Assembly: GCA_963744935.1 (NCBI GenBank)
Contig: CAVUVM010000009.1
Location: 239,515 to 303,514, forward strand
Direction: 5' to 3'
DNA length: 64,000 nt
DNA from: Bog-473 sp963744935
GTDB lineage: Bacteria > Actinomycetota > Acidimicrobiia > Acidimicrobiales > RAAP-2
Every line of letters begins with the position of its first letter. The stretch's first letter is position 1. The notes below the pieces were generated by a model. That model was not told where the DNA came from. It saw only the letters and a program-made list of their open reading frames with translations, and did no database searches. A program made the translations under genes and the position numbers. Positions 56,401 to 64,000 of the stretch are shown piece after piece.

Positions 56401-59400
56401 CGTCGGTGGTGTCAGATGCGGTGACGGTGTAGCTGCCGGGCGTCGTGACGGTGAGGTTGTTGAAGGTGGCCACCCCGCCCGAGGCCGCGACCGCCGTCGT
56501 GCCGCCGGCGAAGCTCCCCGAGGACAGCGCCACATGGATCGTGTCGTTGCTCCCCGTGTTGCCGGTGGTGATCGTGTTGCCGTACTGGTCCTCGATGGTC
56601 ACGCCGACGGTGATCGTCGCCCCGGCCGCAACCGGTGAGGCCGGCTGGGTAGTGATCACCAGCTTGTTCTCGGCGGCGGGGCTCACCGTGATCGAGTTCG
56701 TCGTCGTCGCGGTCACTGCGCCGTCGGTGGTGTCAGATGCAGTAATGGTGTAGCTGCCCGCGGCGTTGATCTGGAGGCCGCTGAAGCTGGCCACGCCGCC
56801 CGAGGCGGCGACGGACGTCGTGCCGGCGGCGAAGTTGCCCGAGGACAGCGCCACGTGGATGGTGTCGCCCGACCCGGTGCCGCTCGTGATCGGGTTCCCG
56901 TACTGGTCCTCGACTGTCACGCCCACCGACACCGTGCCGCCGGCGGTGATCGAGGCGGGCTGGGCCGTGATGGCGAGCTTGCTCTCGGCGCCCGGGTTCA
57001 CCGTGATCGAGTTCGTGGTCGCCGCGGTCACCGTCCCGTGGGTGGTGTCGCTGGCGGTGATGGTGTAGCTGCCGGGTGTCGTGACGGTGAGGTTGTTGAA
57101 GGTCGCCACCCCGCCTGAGGCCGCTACCGACGTCGTCCCGCCGGCGAAGCTGCCCGACGACAGCGCCACGTGAATCGTGTCGTTCGAGCCCGTGTTGCCG
57201 GTCGTGATCGTGTTGCCGTACTGGTCCTCGATGGTCACGCCGACGGTGATCGTCGCCCCGGCCGCAACCGGTGAGGCCGGCTGGGTGGTGATCACCAGCT
57301 TGTTCTCGGCGGCGGGACTCACCGTGATCGAGTTCGTCGTCGCCGCGGTCACTGCGCCGTCGGTGGTGTCAGATGCGGTAATGGTGTAGCTGCCCGCGGC
57401 GGTGACTTGGAGCCCACTGAAGGTCGCGACGCCGTTGGAGGCCGCGACCGACGTCGTGCCGGCGGCGAAGCTGCCCGAGGACAGCGCCACGTGGATGGTG
57501 TCGTTCGAGCCCGTGTTGCCGGTGGTGATCGGGTTCCCGTACTGGTCCTCGACCGTCACGCCCACCGAGGCTGTCCCCCCGGCCGTGATGGAGGCAGCGG
57601 GCTGGGTCGTGATCACCAGCTTGCCCTCGGCGCCGGGGCTCACCGTGAACGAGTTGGTGGTCGCCGCGGTCACGGTCCCGTGGGTGGTGTCGGTAGCGGT
57701 GATGGTGTAGCTGCCGGCGGCGTTGACTTGGAGCCCGCTGAAGGTGGCCACCCCGCCCGAGGCTGCGACCGACGTCGTGCCGGCGGCGAAGCCGCCCGAG
57801 GACAGCGCCACGTGGATCGTGTCGTTGCTGCCCGTGTTGCCGGTGGTGATCGTGTTGCCGTACTGGTCCTCGATGGTCACGCCCACTGCCACCGTCCCGC
57901 CGGCGGTAAGGGAGGCAGCGGGCTGGGTCGTGATCACCAGCTTCTTCTCGGCGCCCGGGGTCACGGTGAACGAGTTGGTGGTCGCCGCGGTGATGGTCCC
58001 AAGGGTGGTGTCGCTGGCGGTGATGGTGTAGCTGCTGGGCGCCGTGATGGTCAGGTTGTTGAAGGTGGCCACGCCGTTGGAGGCCGCCACTGACGTCGTG
58101 CCCGCTGGCGAAGCCGCCCGAGGACAGCGCCACGTGGATCGTGTCGTTGGAGCCGGTGTTGCCGGTCGTGATCGGGTTGCCGTACTGGTCCTCGACCGTC
58201 ACGCCGACGGTGATCGTCGCGCCGGCAGCCACCGGTGAGGCCGGTTGCGTCGTGATGGCGAGCTTGATTCTCGGCGGCGGGGCTCACCGTGAAGGAGTTG
58301 GTCGTTGCCGCGGTCACGGTCCCGTGGGTGGTGTCGGTAGCGGTGATGGTGTAGCTGCCGGCGGCGTTGACTTGGAGCCCGCTGAAGGTGGCCACGCCGC
58401 CCGAGGCTGCGACCGACGTCGTGCCGGCGGCGAAGCCGCCCGAGGACAGCGCCACGTGGATCGTGTCGTTGGAGCCCGTGTTGCCGGTCGTGATCGGGTT
58501 GCCGTACTGGTCCTCGATGGTCACGCCCACTGCCACCGTCCCGCCGGCGGTGAGGGAGGCAGCGGGCTGGGTCGTGATCACCAGCTTCTTCTCGGCGCCC
58601 GGGGTCACGGTGAACGAGTTGGTGGTCGCCGCGGTGATGGTCCCAAGGGTGGTGTCGCTGGCGGTGATGGTGTAGCTGCTGGGCGCCGTGATGGTCAGGT
58701 TGTTGAAGGTGGCCACGCCGTTGGAGGCCGCCACTGACGTCGTGCCCGCTGCGAAGCCGCCCGAGGACAGCGCCACGTGGATCGTGTCGTTGGAGCCGGT
58801 GTGGCCGGTCGTGATCGGGTTGCCGTACTGGTCCTCGACCGTCACGCCGACGGTGATCGTCGCACCGGCAGCCACCGGTGAGGCCGGTTGCGTCGTGATG
58901 GCGAGCTGATTCTCGGCGGTCGGCGTCATGGTAAAGCCGTTCGTGGTGCCGCTGACCAGCACGGAATTGATTGTGGCCGACGCACTGATGGTGGGTTGGC
59001 CCGACTGGGTGTCGGAGTAATAGAAGGGGGACGACGACGAGGCGCCATTGGCGATGGTCACGGTGGCCGCTGAAGAGCCACCCGATGCCGGCGTGAAGAA
59101 CGTGGTCCCCGTCGAGGTGGTGGACAGCAGCAGCGACACCGCCGAGCCTGAGCTGTTCGTTATCGCGTTCCCGAACTGGTCTTGCACCTGGACCTGGAAC
59201 GGTCCGACGGAGGCCGTGGGTCCCACTGAGTGGTTACCGGTGACCGTGGAGGTGAACGCCAGCTTGCTCGGAGGTGCCGGGGTGACCGTGAACGACGTCG
59301 TGGCGGCAGTGATGCCCGTGCGCGTGGTGTCCGTCGCGGTGATGGTGTAGTTGCCCAGTGTGTCGATCTGGAGGTTGCTGAAGGTCGCCACTCCGTTGGA

Positions 59401-60739
59401 GGCGGCCGCCGTCACGGTGGCGTGCCCGGTGGAGAAGCTGCCCGACGACAAGGCGAGCTGGACGGTGTCGGTGGAACCGGTCGAGCCGGTCGTCTCCGCG
59501 TTGCCGTATTGGTCCTCGATGGTCACCCCCACGTTGAAGGCAGCGCCGGCGGCGAACGACGAGGGGGGAGTTGTCGAGATGGCCAGCTTGGTCGGCGCAT
59601 CGGGGGTGATCGTCTCTGTCTGAAGGCCCGACTGGAGCCCCGAGGCCGAGGCCGTGATGATGGGCGAACCGGCCGTCGTGTCGCCGTAGTAGAACGACGC
59701 CGTCGACTGTCCGGTTGGAATCGTCACCGAGGGGATGGCGCTCCCACCCGAGGTGGCAGCGAAGATCCCCGTCGAGGAGCTTGAGCCCAGGTTGACCGTC
59801 ACTGCGCCGCCGGGGTCGGCGTTCCCGAAGGCGTCCTCCACCTGGACGGTGATCTTGCCCAGCGTCGGGCTGTTGCTTGCTCCGCCGGAGACGACCGAGG
59901 TGGTGAAGCCGATCTTCGCCTGCGGAGACGTCGAAACGGTGTAGCTCGCCGACGCCGATGCCACGCTGGAGTTGGAGTCCTTGGCCGTCATCGTGTACGT
60001 GCCGATGGCGCTCAGACTGCAGTTGCTGAACGAGAAGATTCCGTTGTTCTCGACGCCGCCACAGCTGCTCGAGAGCGAGCCCGGACTGCTTGGAGGCACC
60101 GACAACGTCACCGACGACGCGTCGCTGTAGACGATGTTGTTGGCCACGTCCTCGACGGCGACGATGGGCTGCGGAGTGACAGGGCCGTTGACCGTGCCGG
60201 ATCCGGGGTTCGCGGTTGTCGGCGAGAGGAAGACGAGCTTGGCGGGCGTAGTCCCGGCCGTGGGGGATACCGGCTGGGGGTCGTATATGACGGTGCTCAC
60301 AGTGGTGCTGTAGCTACCGCTGCCGATAGTGATCGTCCAGAGCTGGGGGTTGGTCGTGACCGCGGGGCACGAAGCGGAGAATGCCGTGCCGTTCCAGTAT
60401 TCGACGTTGTAGTTGGTCACCTTGAACGTTCCCGCGAGATTCCAAGTGGGCGTATACGTGGTAGGGCAGGCGGTGAACGCGGCGTCCGGACGCGTCCTGA
60501 ACCTGGGCGAGGACCTCGTCGGTGGCGGCGCGAACGGAGGCGTCCTCAGAGACCAATTGCCGGTGTTGGGCAGATGACGTGATCGAGGTCGCGAATCCGG
60601 TGAGGAGGGCGACGCCGGCGATGCCGAGGATAACGATGGCAAAGAGCACCTCAATGAGGGTGTCGCCCCTCTCGGAGGTCTGCTCCTCGTTGTTAGCGAC
60701 GGGGTCAGTCTCACCAGCGCGGAACACGCGACGCCTCAC
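53498..60739 (-). CDS. Giant PilV-like pseudopilin fused to Ig-like repeats, frameshifted
   Basis: From ATG 60739 the protein reads SERGDTLIEVLFAIVILGIA, a type IV prepilin N-terminus (D at -1/+1 region, Glu at +5). Three extra bases, near 60487, 58264 and 58107, break the frame; they sum to three, so the start and stop share a frame and the rebuilt length is about 2411 residues. After about 230 residues of pilin-like and Ig-like sequence come some fifteen repeats of about 106 residues (TTQPASPVAAGATITVGVTI, EDQYGNTITTGNTGSND). The last 200 residues (TPTAGTTLIVLAYGENGFG, DVFSLAGNNTTSPIVQ) form a terminal domain. It overlaps the PilW-like gene by ATGA. Likely a tip adhesin. Confidence 0.8.
54216..58930 (-). 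repeat. About fifteen ~318-bp tandem repeats
   Basis: Units of 315-321 bp, each encoding an Ig-like domain with EDQYGN, NDTIHVALSSG and YTITASDTT, follow one another without linkers. Copies differ by scattered synonymous and a few amino-acid changes, so the array is older or less homogenised than the 300-bp array at 36 kb. Boundaries are approximate. More diverged relatives extend to about 59900. Confidence 0.85.
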
Positions 60740-62388
60740 AGGAGTACCCCCACAAAGATCGCCTCGAGTCCCGCTCCCTGCATGCTGATCGACATGCTCT
60801 GAGCAGCGCTGGATCCCGTCGGCTCCTGCGCTTGGAGCATCATCGTGCCCGTCTTGTTGAGTTGCTGGTCCGATTCACAGAGGATCGACGAGACTCCCGT
60901 CGTAAAGTTTGTCGTGTTGACGTTGAGCGCGGCGGACGTACTCGGCGCGCCGTTCGACGGCGTCCCTACCGCGCCATCGGTTGCCGGGATAGTGCCGGTC
61001 CAGGCCAGTGCGCCGCTGTTGTTTGCGTCCTTGTCGTCGTAGCACGCGTTGCCCCACAGGTCGGACGACCCGTCGTTGGGCAGGACCGACCAGTTGAGTC
61101 CGGCGGTCGTGTTGGAAAAGTTGATCCACTCGTTGTTGTCGGTGGACTCGGCGTCGCCGGTCACCAGCGTCCAACCGGTGGCGGCTTGGCCAGCGGCGTC
61201 GAGGACCTGGATGGCCGTGAAGTTCATCGACGCGTACGCGTTGGTGGTCGTGTACAGGGCCGGTTTTCCGGGGACGTCGGTGTAGAAGCCGTTGTTTCCG
61301 AGGAAGGCCTCGCTGTTGTCCCCACTCGGGTTGTAGTAGGTGGGGAGGACCGACGCTATGAGGTTGTTCGCACTCGAAGTCACCTGGAGGCAGAAGCTCA
61401 ACGTGTACGGGGTGTTGTCGATGGGAAGCTCGTAGAGCTGGCCCGCTTGAGCTGGGAGGCCGGGAGGATGACACGTCCCGGTCGATGCGGCGGTGAAGCT
61501 GAAATTGGAGAAGTCCGCGAAACACAGCTCGTTGGCGTAGATGCTCTGGCTGTTCGCAGTGGCAAAACCACAGCCCGGTGAATCGCTCGGGGTGTTGAAC
61601 GTCGAGTCGGAATTCTGTGACTTCGATGCTCCCGGAAGACCAACGAGCGAATATGCGAATCCGCTTGACGTCTGCGTACCCAGCACGTCGAACTCGACCT
61701 TGGTGACATTGATCGTCGAGTTCCAGGTGGCGAAGTCCGGTGTGATGTTGGTGAAGTTGCCCTGCGCGTTCTTGGGCCCATAGATGGTGACGGTCGGGGA
61801 CGAGCCGATGTCGTGGGCCAGTGTCAGCGAGCTGCTCGGCGTCGTCGAGGTCCCGAACGAGCACACTTGCCGCGTGAGCGAGTAGGTCGTGGTGTGGGTC
61901 TGCGTGTTGAGCCCCGAGGTCGAGATGTAGGACACCACGGTGTCGTACCCCCCGGAGGGGCCTCCTGAGCTCTGCGGCAAGGCGTTTCCGCCCCAGGCGA
62001 GTGCGAGCAGCTGCGACTGCCCGGCCCCGAGCGACCCGCACGCGGCGGGCGTCGACTGGACGGTCAATTCCTGGGCGCTTTGCACGTCGCGGTTGAAGCT
62101 GGCGGACGCCGCGACGGCGTCGTTGGAGTCGCCGACCCGGTTGGCCACCGACTGCTGGAGAGAGAGGACGGAGATGAGCGCAGTGGCGATCGCGCCCACG
62201 ATGATGGGCAGTATCGCGACCACGACGATCAGCTCGATGAGCGTGAACCCGTCGTCTCCGCGTGCCAACTCGGGAGCAGACGCCGCGCGTCGCCGCGTGG
62301 CGCGACGGGCCACGAGGACAGGATGGCCGCGCTGAAGTAGGCGTTGATGACGCCTCGTCCGCCTACCGTCGGTTCGCCGCTTCGCCAA
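60736..62388 (-). CDS. PilW-like pseudopilin
   Basis: A 550-residue protein if it starts at TTG 62388, where AGGAG lies 6 bases upstream. The prepilin motif DDGFTLIELIVVVAILPIIV (about 45-64) shows a G/F cleavage site and Glu at +5, after an unusually long, Arg-rich leader. The large soluble part (SANRVGDSNDAVAASASFNR-like helix, then beta-rich sequence with several Cys) is bigger than usual PilW proteins. Its stop overlaps the giant pseudopilin start by 4 bases. It begins the minor-pilin operon. A frameshift in the leader cannot be excluded. Confidence 0.8.
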   Translation of the reverse strand: MAKRRTDGRRTRRHQRLLQRGHPVLVARRATRRRAASAPELARGDDGFTLIELIVVVAILPIIVGAIATALISVLSLQQSVANRVGDSNDAVAASASFNRDVQSAQELTVQSTPAACGSLGAGQSQLLALAWGGNALPQSSGGPSGGYDTVVSYISTSGLNTQTHTTTYSLTRQVCSFGTSTTPSSSLTLAHDIGSSPTVTIYGPKNAQGNFTNITPDFATWNSTINVTKVEFDVLGTQTSSGFAYSLVGLPGASKSQNSDSTFNTPSDSPGCGFATANSQSIYANELCFADFSNFSFTAASTGTCHPPGLPAQAGQLYELPIDNTPYTLSFCLQVTSSANNLIASVLPTYYNPSGDNSEAFLGNNGFYTDVPGKPALYTTTNAYASMNFTAIQVLDAAGQAATGWTLVTGDAESTDNNEWINFSNTTAGLNWSVLPNDGSSDLWGNACYDDKDANNSGALAWTGTIPATDGAVGTPSNGAPSTSAALNVNTTNFTTGVSSILCESDQQLNKTGTMMLQAQEPTGSSAAQSMSISMQGAGLEAIFVGVLL

Positions 62389-62933
62389 GGCATGCTCCTA
62401 TCAAGCGGACCGCCTACGCCCGACTCAACTCGCCTGTTGACCTGGAAATTTACTTTTAAATGGGGGATGCACAATCAGCGCGCCCGCCCGTAACGGACAA
62501 AAGTGTCCGAACTGTCAATGCTGAATTGATCGGTGTGTCACCCCCGGTACCTGAGAGACATTTCAAGGTGGGGTGCACGGAGCGAAGGCACAGAACCCAC
62601 GTGGCGCCCTCGTGACCAGGGCTGATACTCCAGTTGCCGCTCAGTTCGAGCGAAAATATCGACGTGAAAATCGGCCAGAAACGCCGTCAGGTCGACGGTC
62701 ACACGACAAAGGAAAAGACGAAGCCACAACGGAATATCAAATTGTTTTAGACCCCATTGGGACGGTGCCATTTGGGCTAAACGGAGCCAGTTTGTGAATG
62801 TGTTGTGTCGGGAAAGCGACGTGGCAAGCGCCGAGAGCGCGTGCGGTGTCGTGAAGATGGACCGAATGGAGCGTTCCGTCGCGAACCCAGTGAACGCGTC
62901 GTAGAGCGTCCGAGTTTGGCTTCTCAGTGCCGC
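62389..62933. other. 545-base region upstream of the minor-pilin operon
   Basis: No gene is supported. The sequence is less GC-rich than its surroundings, with TTTACTTTTAAAT near 62450 and AAATTGTTTTAGACC near 62740. It should contain the promoter of the PilW-like operon; a palindrome beside a TTGACA hexamer is listed separately. Confidence 0.4.
62494..62518 (-). promoter_or_regulatory. TTGACA hexamer with adjacent palindrome
   Basis: On the minus strand TTGACA (62518-62513) is followed after three bases by CGGACA-CTTT-TGTCCG (62509-62494), a perfect 6-bp inverted repeat. A -10 at 17 bases is poor (CGTTAC). The palindrome would lie between the promoter elements, where a repressor or activator could act. 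About 105 bases upstream of the PilW-like start. Confidence 0.35.
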
Positions 62934-63170
62934 TCAGTCGGCGTCCGATCCAGCCACCTTGCCCATGTGCCACGCAGTGCACCAGTCGCACCGATAGACG
63001 TTGAGCTCCGAGCCGGACCAAGAGCTCCTGTCATGGGCCGCCGCAACGGCGTCGCTCTGCGTTGGGTACGGGGTTTTCGGGCGGCCGTCGGATCTCCAAT
63101 GCGATCCAAGACCTCCACGTCCAGGCGACGTCGGTCGGTCACGACTGGCGCGTTGGCGACGGGGACTCAT
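62934..63170 (-). CDS. Small protein with YxCxxCxxWHxG motif
   Basis: A 78-residue protein whose second half reads KTPYPTQSDAVAAAHDRSS and LNVYRCDWCTAWHMGKV. The motif Y-R-C-x-x-C-x-x-W-H-x-G is a zinc-ribbon-like knuckle common in tiny actinobacterial and phage proteins of unknown role. The first 30 residues are basic and may not be translated; a start inside them is possible. It stands alone upstream of the minor-pilin operon on the same strand. Confidence 0.55.
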   Translation of the reverse strand: MSPRRQRASRDRPTSPGRGGLGSHWRSDGRPKTPYPTQSDAVAAAHDRSSWSGSELNVYRCDWCTAWHMGKVAGSDAD

Positions 63171-63367
63171 GACAGCGATTGTCGCACTGATTGCCTCCGT
63201 GGTGGCGACGCCGGCAGCGACTTCAAATGCCGTTCACGCAGACCTGTGCGGCTGCCGCCGCCAGATGGTCCCCCTGTTCGTGGACGCTCAATGGCATACT
63301 GCGCGGACACTCGCTCCAGCAGGTTGCAGCGAGGGGGACTGCAGATCGATGTGAATCGAGGTGATCC

Positions 63368-63982
63368 GTGGCCGACGATGAGAACCAGCCAACCGGTCCC
63401 GAGGAGTCGCCTGGAATGACGGCAGGGCAAGCACGGCCGACGCTGAGCGGTCAGACCGCGTCGTCAATGGCCCGTGCGAGTCCCAACCCCTACGTACCCG
63501 GGTCTCGTGGCACGAAGAAGGCGACGCCTCTCCCGTCGCCTGCGAGCTTCAACCTCGCCGTGCTCGTGACAATGGTGGCCGGCGTCGCCCTGATGTACGG
63601 GTCCGTGGGCACGTGGGTTCACGTGGCGGCCAACCTCGGGATCGTCAACTTCCATGTGTCGATCAACGGGCTCGATCAGCAGGTGTCGACTCTGATCGGG
63701 ATCAACGGGTACGTCACCTTCATCGGGGGCATCGTCTTGCTCGTCTTCGGCGGGCTGGCCATGGAGTCGGAGCAGACCCTGCTGGTGACGCTCACCACGA
63801 TCGTGTCGCTTGCCGTCTTGATCGTCGCCATCTATGACATGTTCCGCATCGTTCAGAAGATCGAAGCGCTGCCGGCATCCGTGAACCCCAGCGTCAACGT
63901 CGGCTGGGGACTGATCTGCGTCCTCAGCGCGGCCACGTTGGCCATGATCGTCTCGATCGCTCGGCTACTCGGCCAGCGATAG
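63368..63982 (+). CDS. Membrane protein with four predicted helices
   Basis: A 204-residue protein starting at GTG 63368 (GAGGTG upstream). The first 60 residues are hydrophilic and Pro/Ser/Thr-rich; then four hydrophobic segments follow: LAVLVTMVAGVALMYGSVGT, YVTFIGGIVLLVFGGLAM, LTTIVSLAVLIVAIYDMF and GLICVLSAATLAMIVSIARL. A loop between helices 1 and 2 (VNFHVSINGLDQQVSTLIGI) is probably outside. Such proteins are common and unnamed in Actinobacteria. No link to the pilus genes is evident except position. Confidence 0.75.
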   Translation: MADDENQPTGPEESPGMTAGQARPTLSGQTASSMARASPNPYVPGSRGTKKATPLPSPASFNLAVLVTMVAGVALMYGSVGTWVHVAANLGIVNFHVSINGLDQQVSTLIGINGYVTFIGGIVLLVFGGLAMESEQTLLVTLTTIVSLAVLIVAIYDMFRIVQKIEALPASVNPSVNVGWGLICVLSAATLAMIVSIARLLGQR

Positions 63983-64000
63983 GCGAGACCTTTCGCCGGT

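Noticed and set aside
54000..58900. Many plus-strand open frames of about 100 residues at regular spacing
   Set aside because: They are antisense shadows of the repeats in the giant pseudopilin, as shown by their period and Val/Ala/Pro-rich content.
63001..63354. Plus-strand frame with a hydrophobic stretch (TAIVALIASVVATPAA)
   Set aside because: It overlaps the better supported small zinc-knuckle gene on the other strand, and its N-terminal half has no coding character.

Overview
The window is high-GC DNA with actinobacterial gene content: F420-type luciferase-like oxidoreductases, a CYP125/142-like P450, an RDD/nonapeptide-repeat pair, a NarL-type kinase/regulator pair and SipW-type surface proteins beside a monoderm-style type IV pilus set. 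An uncultured or little-studied lineage, perhaps near Acidimicrobiia, is my inference; no marker gene fixes it. Many genes carry apparent single-base indels (about fifteen +1 insertions against two or three -1). This looks more like residual sequence error than decay, so several entries below are joined across frameshifts and say so.

Bases 1-24300 are mostly housekeeping and accessory metabolism. They hold a truncated VOC protein, DUF1059 and SnoaL-like proteins, a DUF4331 protein, an IS5-family element with a TTAG target duplication, an FAD/NAD(P) oxidoreductase and a DUF4242-adenylate cyclase fusion. Next come an F420-dependent NADP reductase-like protein, a methyltransferase, tRNA-Gly(TCC), a truncated haemoglobin, an enoyl-CoA hydratase, and an RDD protein coupled to a nonapeptide-repeat protein. 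From 13.0 to 19.1 kb lies a long minus-strand cluster. Its upstream end has a DNA methyltransferase with an extra C-terminal domain, a 104-residue orphan and a nuclease-like protein; downstream are a GNAT, an NTF2-like protein, an enoyl-CoA hydratase and an LLM oxidoreductase. A Fic protein with a striking palindromic operator diverges from it. An AarF/ABC1 kinase and a two-component system (kinase intact, regulator frameshifted) follow.

Bases 24600-28000 hold a P450 - TetR - LLM oxidoreductase operon. Bases 28200-40250 are a surface-protein locus: a structured leader, a TasA/camelysin-like protein with a SipW-type signal, a strong hairpin, then four genes chained by ATGA overlaps that encode Ig-like repeat proteins. 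The last has 1839 residues and contains five near-identical 300-bp repeats. A degenerate tyrosine recombinase, galE and a frameshifted polytopic GT-C-like membrane protein follow.

Bases 44600-62400 are a type IV pilus locus. It has prepilin peptidase (plus strand), then on the minus strand a DUF429 gene coupled to pilT, major pilin, pilC, pilB and three minor pilins. One minor pilin is a PilX-like protein with IPT/TIG domains. Another is a PilV-like pseudopilin fused to about 2300 residues of Ig-like repeats. The third is PilW-like. The pilin gene is preceded by an almost ideal sigma-28 (FliA/WhiG) promoter. The giant pseudopilin and the 1839-residue surface protein end in similar domains and use related Ig repeats, so the two loci appear to build related adhesive surface structures.
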